Shown here in pieces: positions 1 to 6,564 of a stretch of DNA of 64,000 bases. Positions within the stretch are counted from its first letter, which is position 1. Every line of letters starts with the position of its first letter. The position numbers were made by a program, and so were the translations under genes. The notes beneath the pieces are model-generated. The model did no database searches, was not told the DNA's origin, and worked only from the letters and a program-made list of their open reading frames with translations. The stretch is taken from positions 1 to 64,000 of the forward strand of contig CAJATL010000374.1 of assembly GCA_903944895.1 (NCBI GenBank), read 5' to 3'. The DNA comes from an uncultured Bacteroidota bacterium. GTDB taxonomy: Bacteria > Bacteroidota > Bacteroidia > Bacteroidales > 4484-276.

Positions 1-2
1 TC

Positions 3-635
3 TGCGGTTGGAAAGCAAAAATATTTTTACCATTTGGTGTAAAACCCAGAAAAAACGCAAGATGTCCTAAATGTGGATCACTGGAAAGGCATAGACTTTA
101 CTATTTGTACCTTAAAGAGATTCTCCCTAAAGATAAACAATTAAAAGTTATTCATTTTGCGCCAGAAAAGATTATAACCAGTCTCTTAAAATCTTACAGT
201 AATATCGAGTATCTGAGTATAGACATTGAACCACATAGAGCTATGAAAACAGAAGATATTACCAGGCTGACTTTTTCTGATAACTCATTTGATATTATTT
301 TTTGTTCCCATGTTCTCGAACATGTAGAAAATGACAGAAAAGCTATGCAGGAATTATTTCGAATTCTAAAGCCTGGTGGTTTTGCAATTCTGCAGGTACC
401 AATTAAAAACATAGAAAAGACTTTTGAAGATTTTACAGTCAAGGATCCAAAGGAACGCGAGAAAGTATTTGGTCAAAGTGACCATGTAAGAATTTACGGA
501 AAAGATTACCTGAACCGTCTCGAACAATCTGGTTTTAAAGTAAGATGTGATAATTTTTTTGAGTCTTTGGATAAGAATGTCATCAACAAATATGGCCTCA
601 AAAGGGAAAATATTTATTTTTGTTATAAAGAATAA
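3..635 (+). CDS. Class I SAM-dependent methyltransferase with zinc-ribbon N-terminus (5' partial)
   Basis: The frame is open to the left edge of the window, so the gene starts outside it. The first visible residues form the second half of a Cys-type zinc knuckle: a CG pair at the edge, then CPKCGSLERHR, a signature that precedes the Rossmann domain in a family of Bacteroidota/Firmicutes methyltransferases. A methyltransferase type-11 core follows: the SAM-loop-like HFAPE, the acidic YLSIDIEPH, SFDIIFCSHVLEHV (motif IV region) and LKPGGFAILQVP (motif V/VI). An internal TTG at 105 could be taken as a start but would cut the zinc knuckle in half, so I read the gene as continuing upstream. The substrate is unknown; relatives are often near glycan or cell-surface genes. 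It is the leftmost gene of a cassette-like array and may itself be a cassette. Confidence 0.8.
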   Translation, partial: CGWKAKIFLPFGVKPRKNARCPKCGSLERHRLYYLYLKEILPKDKQLKVIHFAPEKIITSLLKSYSNIEYLSIDIEPHRAMKTEDITRLTFSDNSFDIIFCSHVLEHVENDRKAMQELFRILKPGGFAILQVPIKNIEKTFEDFTVKDPKEREKVFGQSDHVRIYGKDYLNRLEQSGFKVRCDNFFESLDKNVINKYGLKRENIYFCYKE

Positions 636-802
636 TTTACGGCAGATTTTCGAAATCTATAAAAGCATTTGGGTTCCTTGCCATCTTGCACTCCCGCCTG
701 ACAGCTCAGAGTGCATATCAGCGGATAAACGGTTCAACTCTTGCCAGGCCTCACCCAAATTGCCTGCGCTTCGCTTCGACAACTTCTTTTATCCGTGAAC
801 CG
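636..802 (+). other. attC-like recombination site 1 after the methyltransferase
   Basis: This non-coding stretch contains an inverted pair AACGGTTCA (728-736) / TGAACCGTT (796-804) around a GC-rich loop. It ends in ACCG|TTAATC, followed by a CCCCCTCTACC run that resembles the sequence after the two better sites at 2743 and 3566. The segment GCTTCGACAA near the 3' arm resembles GGCTCGACAGGAA in the other two. The matching cassette start lies outside the window, so the test that supports the other two sites cannot be applied here. Confidence 0.4.
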
Positions 803-893
803 TTAATCTCAATCCCCCTCTACCCTACCACTCCGGCACCGGCACCACCCCCTCCACTCCATTCCCGGCCCCCAAATCCACTATCATTCCGTA
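803..893 (-). pseudogene. Decayed copy of the 3' end of the 3589-4278 gene
   Basis: The CCCCCTCTACC run, the CTCCGGCACCGGCACC segment and CGGCCCCCAAATCCACTAT align with the last about 80 bp of the minus-strand gene at 3589-4278 (CTCCGGCACTGGAACC, CGCCCCCAAATCCACAAT). The reading frame is not kept. A second such remnant lies at 2755-2838. The copies look like scars left when the array was extended by duplication next to that gene. Confidence 0.5.
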
Positions 894-910
894 AAGTTTT
901 TAAAAATAAT

Positions 911-953
911 TCCCCCACATCCCCCAACCCCAATCAAATTTTCTTTAGCTTTG
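911..953 (+). promoter_or_regulatory. Repeated promoter block, copy 1 (truncated), with -7 box TAGCTTTG
   Basis: CCCCCACATCCC, CAACCCCAATCAAA and CTTTAGCTTTG recur at 1715-1758 and 2851-2891. The last eight bases (946-953, TAGCTTTG) match the Bacteroidota -7 consensus TAnnTTTG and lie 35 bp before the ATG at 988. This copy stops being similar after the -7 box, while the other two continue for about 80 bp. No clear -33 element was seen. Confidence 0.5.
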
Positions 954-987
954 CTGATAATTTGAATATTTGATAAAGAAAAATCTT

Positions 988-1446
988 ATGAAACAGCCAA
1001 AATATCAATTGAAAGCTGAAAAGGATTTAACAATTTTTGAGTTTGTAAGTGAAGGAACAAAAGGAAGAATCCCGAAATTGATCGTATTCACCGAAACAAA
1101 TTTGAAAGACTTTTACAACCTTGCCTTTGGTGATAAAGACGAAGAAACCGGGCAGTTAAACGATCGTATTGTTTCAAATAACAACGACACCGAAAAAGTA
1201 TTAGCAACAGTAGTTTCTGCAATTTATGCTTTTACCGACAAATATCCCGAAGCCTGGGTTTACGCAACAGGAAGCACAACCGCACGAACTCGGCTTTATC
1301 GGATGGGAATTAACAAATACCTGGATGAAGTACTCAACGACTTCCATATTTATGGCGAACTTGGCGACGAATGGTTGCCATTCGAAAACGAAACAAATTT
1401 TGAAGGCTATGTAGTTAAACGAAAAACAATTAATTTTGCATCATGA
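988..1446 (+). CDS. DUF6934 family protein
   Basis: A 152-aa cytosolic protein. The family pattern is recognisable: FEFVSEGTKGRIPK, YNLAFGDKDEETG, ISNNNDTEKVLATVV-like, YPEAWVYATGST-ARTRLYRMGI and a C-terminal YVVKRK. I chose the ATG at 988 rather than a TTG at 970, because TTG is rare and the shared family region begins just inside. The stop overlaps the ATG of the next small gene in an ATGA tetranucleotide (1443-1446), so the two are translationally coupled. Function is unknown. A compact two-gene unit with a tiny partner in a cassette-type array resembles toxin-antitoxin layout, which is inference only. Confidence 0.7.
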   Translation: MKQPKYQLKAEKDLTIFEFVSEGTKGRIPKLIVFTETNLKDFYNLAFGDKDEETGQLNDRIVSNNNDTEKVLATVVSAIYAFTDKYPEAWVYATGSTTARTRLYRMGINKYLDEVLNDFHIYGELGDEWLPFENETNFEGYVVKRKTINFAS

Positions 1447-1598
1447 AAATAGAAGAACTAAACAAACGGAAAACTCCAATTGTAGTAATTGATAAAACAT
1501 TGGAAAAATACAAAGGGAAAAACCTGTTTCCCGAAAAGTTAGCAAAAGCTAATGATGTATTAAAGCGGATTGGCTTGCCAAAACTTGCTACCAAATAG
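1443..1598 (+). CDS. 51-aa partner protein of the DUF6934 gene
   Basis: The start ATG overlaps the stop of the DUF6934 gene as ATGA. The product (MKIEELNKRKTP... ending GLPKLATK) is highly charged, has no membrane segment or signal peptide, and contains a lysine-rich middle followed by a likely short helix (FPEKLAKANDVLKRIGL). I do not recognise a named domain. The 4-nt overlap and normal codon use make it a believable gene despite its size. It could be an antitoxin-like or chaperone-like partner of its neighbour. Confidence 0.6.
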   Translation: MKIEELNKRKTPIVVIDKTLEKYKGKNLFPEKLAKANDVLKRIGLPKLATK

Positions 1599-1714
1599 CA
1601 AAAAGAGGATTTTTGTATTTCCCATGAAGTGAAGCAGACGCCCAAACATTATCGCTTCCATTTATCATTTAATTTGGTAAAAGTCTTCTATTTACGGTTA
1701 CACAAAAAAAATAA
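1599..1714. other. Spacer after the DUF6934 pair
   Basis: No gene was seen. The segment ends near ACG|GTTACAC (1697-1703), which has the GTT core expected of a cassette junction. However, no matching core was found at the start of the DUF6934 unit and no convincing hairpin, so this boundary is not established. Confidence 0.25.
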
Positions 1715-1838
1715 TCCCCCACATCCCACAACCCCAATCAAAATATCTTTAGCTTTGCCCAAATTAAGAAGTAACATTGATTGTTAAAATGATAAATAAA
1801 ACATTAAAAAGTGACAACTTTATGGAGATATTTACTAG
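1715..1838 (+). promoter_or_regulatory. Repeated promoter block, copy 2, ending at cassette junction TTTACTAG|TT
   Basis: About 125 bp nearly repeated at 2851-2972: the C-rich CCCCCACATCCC segment, TAGCTTTG at 1751-1758 (a TAnnTTTG -7 box), AAATTAAGAAGTAACATTGA, TGTTAAAATGA and a terminal TTTACTAG. Similarity to the second copy stops at G1838, exactly where the predicted cassette begins (TTATTGGC). The arrangement of promoter followed by recombination point resembles an integron Pc-attI region, here present once per cassette. Confidence 0.55.
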
Positions 1839-1866
1839 TTATTGGCAAGGCTAAAAAATCGACACA

Positions 1867-2613
1867 ATGAAAGAATTCAGTGACTATGAGAAAGTAATTC
1901 TCGGAAAAATCGTTGAGATTGAGGGAATTCCCGGCGGACTTAATGTTTTGGGAAACATTTTGGACTTTGAGCTTTATCCCAATTTTTATATCACGTTAAA
2001 TTCAGAGACTGATTGTTCTGTAATTATTAAGAAAACATACCTTGACAACATTGCAAATACATATGGCAATCTTGGCGTTTCTGAAATTACAAAACAGCTA
2101 AATAATAAGTTTCTATTTGTTGCAAAACTTTTTGAATATCTTGAAAGAGAAGGACAAATTTATTTAACAGATGAAATTGATTTACCGACACTTGGTAGTA
2201 AATTCGGCAATCGTGAAGAAAAAGTAAGTTATCCTCTTGAAGATAAAGAAACAGTTAGCTTAATCTACAGGATTGCGAAAAAACGAATTGTTCCAAATGA
2301 TTCCTTAATCCATTTTGTCAAGAATAACTTCAAAACGGACAGTGAAATAAAAGCAGAACAGGAACAACGGAATACATCGAGAAAAATCAATTGGACAGCA
2401 TTTGGAGTTATTGTTTCTCTTATCGGGATTCTATTGACAAACGTTCTGAAAATAGTTGAGATGAATAAAACAAAAGGAATTGACAGAGTTGAAATTATCA
2501 ATGATAAACTCAAGATTTCCAATGATAGAGACACAACCTATATGAAGATTTCCATAGACAAATTTAACGATACATTGAATGTAAAATCCGATAATAAGGT
2601 TAGGGTAAAATAA
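1867..2613 (+). CDS. Hypothetical protein with one C-terminal-half membrane helix
   Basis: A 248-aa protein starting at the ATG at 1867. Residues 1-170 are predicted soluble and mixed alpha/beta, with no motif I recognise. A single hydrophobic helix follows at about 176-197 (WTAFGVIVSLIGILLTNVL), then a charged tail of about 50 residues rich in Asp, Lys and Ile. The gene sits alone inside a cassette-like unit: the nine bases GTTATTGGC at 1838-1846 are the reverse complement of GCCAATAAC at 2619-2627, five bases after the stop codon. It is probably driven by the TAGCTTTG promoter in the preceding block. Function is unknown; cassette-borne membrane proteins are often defence or immunity genes, but nothing here shows that directly. 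Confidence 0.7.
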   Translation: MKEFSDYEKVILGKIVEIEGIPGGLNVLGNILDFELYPNFYITLNSETDCSVIIKKTYLDNIANTYGNLGVSEITKQLNNKFLFVAKLFEYLEREGQIYLTDEIDLPTLGSKFGNREEKVSYPLEDKETVSLIYRIAKKRIVPNDSLIHFVKNNFKTDSEIKAEQEQRNTSRKINWTAFGVIVSLIGILLTNVLKIVEMNKTKGIDRVEIINDKLKISNDRDTTYMKISIDKFNDTLNVKSDNKVRVK

Positions 2614-2618
2614 GCCCA

Positions 2619-2743
2619 GCCAATAACTTCAGCTACCCGTCAAGCGCGGCAGCAGTGGTTTTCGGTGGGCATCTTTCCGCTCGGGCTGCTTTTCGGCTCG
2701 ACAGGAAATCACCCGCAGTTGGCAACTTTTCATACCGCCACCG
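2619..2743 (+). other. attC-like recombination site 2
   Basis: It begins with GCCAATAAC (2619-2627), the exact reverse complement of the cassette start GTTATTGGC (1838-1846), and ends at CACCG|TTAAAAC (crossover after G2743). The 125-bp length is within the usual attC range. The inner part, GGCTCGACAGGAA followed by CACCCGCA and TTGGCAACT (about 2695-2727), is shared with the site at 3439-3566. Pairing of the outer arms is weak by eye. Confidence 0.55.
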
Positions 2744-2972
2744 TTAAAACCCCATCCCCCTCCTTCCTACACCTGCGGTGTTACACCCCCCTCCGTCCCT
2801 TCCCGGCCCCCAAATCCACTATTATCCCGTAAAATTTTATAAAACTATTAACCCACATCCCCCAACCCCAATCAAATTATCCTTAGCTTTGTCCAAATTA
2901 AGAAGTAACATTGACTGTTAAAATGAGAAATAAAACTTCAAAAAGTAACAAGTTTTTGCAGCTATTTACTAG
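2744..2972 (+). repeat. Spacer block: anchor-gene remnant plus promoter copy 3
   Basis: It starts with TTAAAACCCC, like the sequence after the site at 3566. It then contains a degenerate copy of the 3' end of the 3589-4278 gene (CCTACACCTGCGG, CGGCCCCCAAATCCACTATT, about 2765-2838) and the promoter block at 2851-2972 with a second full TAGCTTTG at 2884-2891. It ends at TTTACTAG, immediately before the next cassette start. It therefore links two cassettes with a complete promoter. No coding sequence was seen. Confidence 0.55.
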
Positions 2973-3002
2973 TTAGCAACAATTATAAGAGCGTCATAAA
3001 CT

Positions 3003-3437
3003 ATGAAAGAGATAACAATTATAATTATATTGACTTTTCTAAATCTGATCTCGACAGCTCAGAGTAATAATGGACAAATTGAAAGGTTGACAATTTCATA
3101 TAATGGAGACTCTACCTTATTGACAGAGAAATATGAAATTGACATTGTGAAGAAAAAAGTATTCTCTATAACTCCAATAATGAACTATCTAGACATTAAA
3201 GGGACAAAATATAGAACCCATATAAAGTTCAATCGACAGAGCTGGACTGAGTTGACAGATTTAATTAATAGAATCGATTTTAGTAAGCTTGATTCAATAA
3301 ACCGACCAAACAAAAAGGTTACATATTATATTGAGATGGAGAATTTAAGACAGGAGATTAGAAGCTATTCGATTATGAATGAGGATGAATCTGGTGGAAT
3401 AAAAGATTTATTTGAAATTATTAGAAAAACAAAATAA
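3003..3437 (+). CDS. Small secreted hypothetical protein
   Basis: A 144-aa protein with an N-terminal signal peptide (MKEITIIIILTFLNLISTAQ, likely cleaved after the Ala-Gln). The mature part of about 124 residues is predicted alpha/beta with alternating charged and aromatic residues. No named domain was recognised. The gene fills a cassette-like unit bounded by GTTAGCAACA (2972-2981) and its exact reverse complement TGTTGCTAAC (3439-3448). Its promoter is likely the TAGCTTTG box at 2884-2891. Confidence 0.65.
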   Translation: MKEITIIIILTFLNLISTAQSNNGQIERLTISYNGDSTLLTEKYEIDIVKKKVFSITPIMNYLDIKGTKYRTHIKFNRQSWTELTDLINRIDFSKLDSINRPNKKVTYYIEMENLRQEIRSYSIMNEDESGGIKDLFEIIRKTK

Positions 3438-3438
3438 C

Positions 3439-3566
3439 TGTTGCTAACAAAAAATATATGATAATTGCCGTTTCCGTGCAAATTTGGAAGTTTTCAGCCC
3501 GCAACAGCCTTTGTGTGGCTCGACAGGAAGCAACCCGCAATCGGCAACTACATATATTTCCGAACG
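3439..3566 (+). other. attC-like recombination site 3 (best hairpin)
   Basis: The core TGTTGCTAAC right after the stop codon is the perfect complement of the cassette start at 2972. The arms AAATATATGATAATTGCCG (3452-3470) and CGGCAACTACATATATTT (3542-3559) pair with one extra unpaired base, the kind of extrahelical base that marks real attC folds. The site ends GAACG|TTAAAT, fitting the GTTRRRY rule. Total length is 128 bp. The central GGCTCGACAGGAAGCAACCCGC is shared with the site at 2619-2743. Confidence 0.6.
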
Positions 3567-3588
3567 TTAAATACACCCCCCTTCCAAC

Positions 3589-4278
3589 CTACACCTCCGG
3601 CACTGGAACCACCTCCTCCGGCCCCTTCCCCGCCCCCAAATCCACAATAATCCGGGCATTCAGGTAATTCGTATAAAAATCCGGATTCGTAACCCGGAAC
3701 GAAAGCACCAGCTTATCAAGTTTATTCTTCAGTATTGCATCCACATCCTTAAAAAGCCCGCCAATAGCCGTTGTAGCCGATTTGCTCACCGCCGTGGCAT
3801 TACGCCGCTTCGGAATAGTCGTCAAAAACTGCCCAAGCAACGTCTGAAACTGTGTAATATCAGCAGCCACAATATTATAACCAGCCAGTTGCGTGGCCAG
3901 TGGCTGTGCGGCCTCATAAATAATCCGCGCCTTATCGTAAAAAATATTGTCGCGCGCCTTCATTAACTCCGACTTCGTGTAATCCGCAATCCCCGTAAGC
4001 TCTGCATTATTCGTCACACTCGCATACGCCAGCAGCGAGCCGCTCACTTTCAATGTCAGTCGCAACAGCGTTTCGCGCTGCATTTTACGCTCTGTCACCA
4101 GTCCCGAAGCATCCTTTTCCTGCTTCTGCCGTTCGGTACGGATAGCCGTAATCTTGCCATCAAGTTCAAGTTTAGTTGTCCCGATAGCCGCAATCGAAGT
4201 CCAGGTAGCCTGTGTGTTCGCCAGAAAAGCCTGAACAGCCTCAAACATGTTCAGTTTGTTAATTTGTTTTGCATTCAT
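3589..4278 (-). CDS. Hypothetical helical protein (array anchor gene)
   Basis: A 229-aa protein. I chose the ATG at 4278 (MNAKQINKLNMFEAV) over an upstream one ten codons earlier that gives an unlikely hydrophobic leader. The sequence is predicted to be nearly all helix: coiled-coil-like at about 45-75 (ERQKQEKD...TERKMQRE), then long amphipathic helices and a short Gly/Pro-rich tail ending VVPVPEV. It has no signal peptide or membrane segment. No Arg-His-Arg-Tyr recombinase motif is present, so it is not an integrase. Decayed copies of its 3' end lie at 803-893 and 2755-2838. Immediately upstream is a 21-bp minisatellite. Function is unknown. Confidence 0.65.
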   Translation of the reverse strand: MNAKQINKLNMFEAVQAFLANTQATWTSIAAIGTTKLELDGKITAIRTERQKQEKDASGLVTERKMQRETLLRLTLKVSGSLLAYASVTNNAELTGIADYTKSELMKARDNIFYDKARIIYEAAQPLATQLAGYNIVAADITQFQTLLGQFLTTIPKRRNATAVSKSATTAIGGLFKDVDAILKNKLDKLVLSFRVTNPDFYTNYLNARIIVDLGAGKGPEEVVPVPEV

Positions 4279-4410
4279 AATGGTATCTATTTTAAAATGA
4301 AGAAACAAATTTCAAAAATGTTTTGCCAAAAAACAAATTTTAACCCATAAATTTATTCTTTCAAACCTACACACCCCTTAAAGCCTGATCTGGTTTTCAC
4401 TTTCAACCAC

Positions 4411-4712
4411 CAACCGACGTCATTTCTCTACCGACAGACGTCATTTCTCTACTGACAGACGTCATTTCTCTACCAACAGATGTCATTTCTCAACCGACAG
4501 ACGCCATTTCTTCACCGTCAGATGATATTTCTTCACCATCAGACGTCATTTCTCAACCGACAGATGTCATTTCTCCACCATCAGACGTCATTTCTCTACC
4601 GACAGACGTTATTTCTCAGCCGACAGATGTCATTTCTCAACCGACAGACCTCATTTCTCTAACGACAGACGCTATTTCTTCACTGTCAGATGTTATTTCT
4701 CCATGGTAAGAT
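4411..4712. repeat. 21-bp minisatellite, about 14 units
   Basis: The imperfect unit GACGTCATTTCTCTACCGACA is repeated head to tail with substitutions that mostly keep length, so one frame reads as a seven-residue repeat (FLxRQxS). The uniform heptad and lack of a start context suggest non-coding DNA. It lies 130 bp upstream of the start of the 3589-4278 gene. Confidence 0.8.
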
Positions 4713-4715
4713 GTC

Positions 4716-5118
4716 ATTGCGTCAGTTAAAAATGACTTCGCGTCACATCAAATCCTTTTTTCTTCTCTCCCTTTGCGCCCCTCTGCGTCTTCCTTTGCGG
4801 TTCTCTGCGTTTAAATCTTAATCCAGATAATAAATAACCCTCTCTGATTACTGAAAATTGATATTGCGATAGTTACAAATTACTTGGTGTCAGATAAAAA
4901 ATTTATTTCTTCTCCCCCTTTGCGGCCCTCTGCGCTTATCTTTGCGGTTCTCTGCGTTTAAATCTTAATCCAGGTAGCTAAAAACCCTCTCCGACCATTG
5001 TAAAAGGATATTGCGGTAGTTAAAAATGACTTCGCGGCAGATAAAGTAAATCTCTGACCTCTCCCTTTGCGGCCCTCTGCGCTTACCTTTGCGGTTCTCT
5101 GCGTTTAAATCTCCAAAT
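4716..5118. repeat. Three tandem 147-bp repeats
   Basis: Units start at 4716, 4863 and 5010 (ATTGCGnnAGTTA). Each contains CCCTTTGCGnCCCTCTGCG, CTTTGCGGTTCTCTGCG and TTTAAATCT. The spacing is exactly 147 bp twice. The third unit is cut short near 5118. There is no open frame of interest. Together with the minisatellite it fills the gene-free stretch from 4279 to 5236; the remaining 118 bp before the next gene is AT-rich and shows nothing else. Confidence 0.8.
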
Positions 5119-5236
5119 ACAAAACAAAAAACCTCTTTTAATCACAAATCAACCTAAAATCACAAAATCATAACCCTTTTCCATCACCACAAAACAAAAT
5201 GCACCGATTCTTGTTCCTTAGTCAAAAAATCAAAAT

Positions 5237-6403
5237 ATGAAAGGATATCAGATGTTCATCTTCTTCGGAGTGTTTTTTACGCTCTACGCCGGTTTCAACT
5301 ATTTTATTTTTATCCGCGGCTGGCAGGCACTCCACAATTTCGCCCCAAAACCGGTGCTCATTATATATGTTACAGCCTTTCTCCTCTTTTCCATGTCCTA
5401 TTTATTCATGCGCTTCACCGCAAAAATACTACCCCCCGGCCTTGCCGATGTTCTCGCCTTTTACGGTGGCCTCTGGTTTGCTGCAATGCTCTATTTTTTA
5501 ATGTTTATCTTACTTTTCGATATCATCAGGCTTATCGCAGGAAATCTTACGCTCTATCCGGCCATCATCACAGCAAACTGGGCAATTGTAAAAGCCACTT
5601 CACTCGCTGTCGCGATAGTTGTAACCATAACTTTAATGATTGTAGGAAACCATAACGCCAATAATTTAAAGGTAAGAGAAGTTGTAATTGATGTCGATAA
5701 GCATGTCCCCGGGATGACCGAATTAAACATCGCCTTCGCCTCCGATATCCACCTCGGACACATCATCGGCGAAAAACACCTCACCAAAATCATCACCGAA
5801 ATTCAAAAACTTAAGCCTGATATCATCCTTTTCCCCGGCGATCTGGTCGATGAAGAACTTCAACCCGTCATTCAAAAGAACCTCGGACGACTTTTCACCA
5901 CCTTATCTGCCCCTTACGGGATTTATGCCGTTACCGGAAACCACGAATACATTGGCGGAGCAAACGCAGCCGTCGAATACCTCAGCAAATTCAATATTAG
6001 CTTCCTCCGCGACACCACCCTGCTCATCAACAACGCCTTTTACCTTGCGGGCCGCGAAGATCTCAGCATGAACGGCTTCACCGGCACCAAACGAAAATCC
6101 CTCAACGAACTTCTCAGCAAAACCGATACAACCCTTCCCGTCATTCTCATGGATCATCAACCCATTAACCTCGCCGAAGCCGTCCAAAACCAGGTCGATC
6201 TTCAGATTTCAGGACACACCCATCACGGTCAGATGTGGCCGTTAAACTATGCCACCGAACGCATTTTTAAATTAAGCTGGGGATATAAAAAAATCGAAAA
6301 CTCACACTTTTATGTATCATCCGGCGCCGGAACCTGGGGACCGCACGTGCGCATCGGCAACCATCCAGAAATTGTTCATATTAAGCTGCGCTTTCGCCAA
6401 TAA
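5237..6403 (+). CDS. Membrane-anchored metallophosphoesterase (YkuE/YaeI-like)
   Basis: A 388-aa protein with about four N-terminal membrane helices (roughly residues 5-27, 38-58, 70-98 and 108-137) followed by a calcineurin-like phosphoesterase domain from about 160. The metal-binding motifs are all present: SDIHLGH (D170, H172), FPGDLVD (D202), GNHEY (N235, H236), a lone HQP (H307) and SGHTHHGQ (H327, H329). Relatives act on lipid-linked or phosphodiester substrates at the membrane; the substrate here is not evident. It starts at an ATG after an AT-rich leader. It stands alone, with korA following at 160 bp. Confidence 0.85.
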   Translation: MKGYQMFIFFGVFFTLYAGFNYFIFIRGWQALHNFAPKPVLIIYVTAFLLFSMSYLFMRFTAKILPPGLADVLAFYGGLWFAAMLYFLMFILLFDIIRLIAGNLTLYPAIITANWAIVKATSLAVAIVVTITLMIVGNHNANNLKVREVVIDVDKHVPGMTELNIAFASDIHLGHIIGEKHLTKIITEIQKLKPDIILFPGDLVDEELQPVIQKNLGRLFTTLSAPYGIYAVTGNHEYIGGANAAVEYLSKFNISFLRDTTLLINNAFYLAGREDLSMNGFTGTKRKSLNELLSKTDTTLPVILMDHQPINLAEAVQNQVDLQISGHTHHGQMWPLNYATERIFKLSWGYKKIENSHFYVSSGAGTWGPHVRIGNHPEIVHIKLRFRQ

Positions 6404-6533
6404 CCGAAAGATTTACTTTAATCAAAAACCATAAAACCTACCAGGTTTGAAAAACCTGTGAGGTTTTGTTTCACATCAAAAAAACCAGTGTTATTTTTCT
6501 TAAAAACCTTTTAGCCGGACGAAATAAAGTATG
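6404..6533. other. Intergenic with AAACCT/AGGTTT hairpin motif
   Basis: It contains AAACCTACCAGGTTT followed by AAACCTGTGAGGTTTT (about 6435-6468), a short palindromic pair of a kind repeated elsewhere in this window (39911-39926). It may act as a transcription end for the phosphoesterase. Confidence 0.4.
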
Positions 6534-6541
6534 TAACTTTG
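6534..6541 (+). promoter_or_regulatory. -7 promoter element of korAB
   Basis: TAACTTTG matches the Bacteroidota TAnnTTTG consensus 23 bp upstream of the ATG at 6565. It argues against translation starting further upstream at 6466. Confidence 0.6.
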
Positions 6542-6564
6542 TCCACTTCAAAAAAAGTCGAAAA

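Noticed and set aside
686-973. Pro-rich open frame in the spacer after the methyltransferase
   Set aside because: It only translates the C-rich spacer repeat that also occurs at 2744 and 3567; there is no gene-like composition.
3589-4278. Integron integrase
   Set aside because: Near a cassette array this was the first idea, but the protein is all-helical without the Arg...His-x-x-Arg...Tyr residues of tyrosine recombinases.
4480-4662. 60-residue repeat protein (FLxRQxS heptads)
   Set aside because: It is a translation of the 21-bp minisatellite; no start context, and the repeat runs on beyond the frame on both sides.
4411-4712. CRISPR array
   Set aside because: The 21-bp units follow each other without unique spacers and no cas gene is near.
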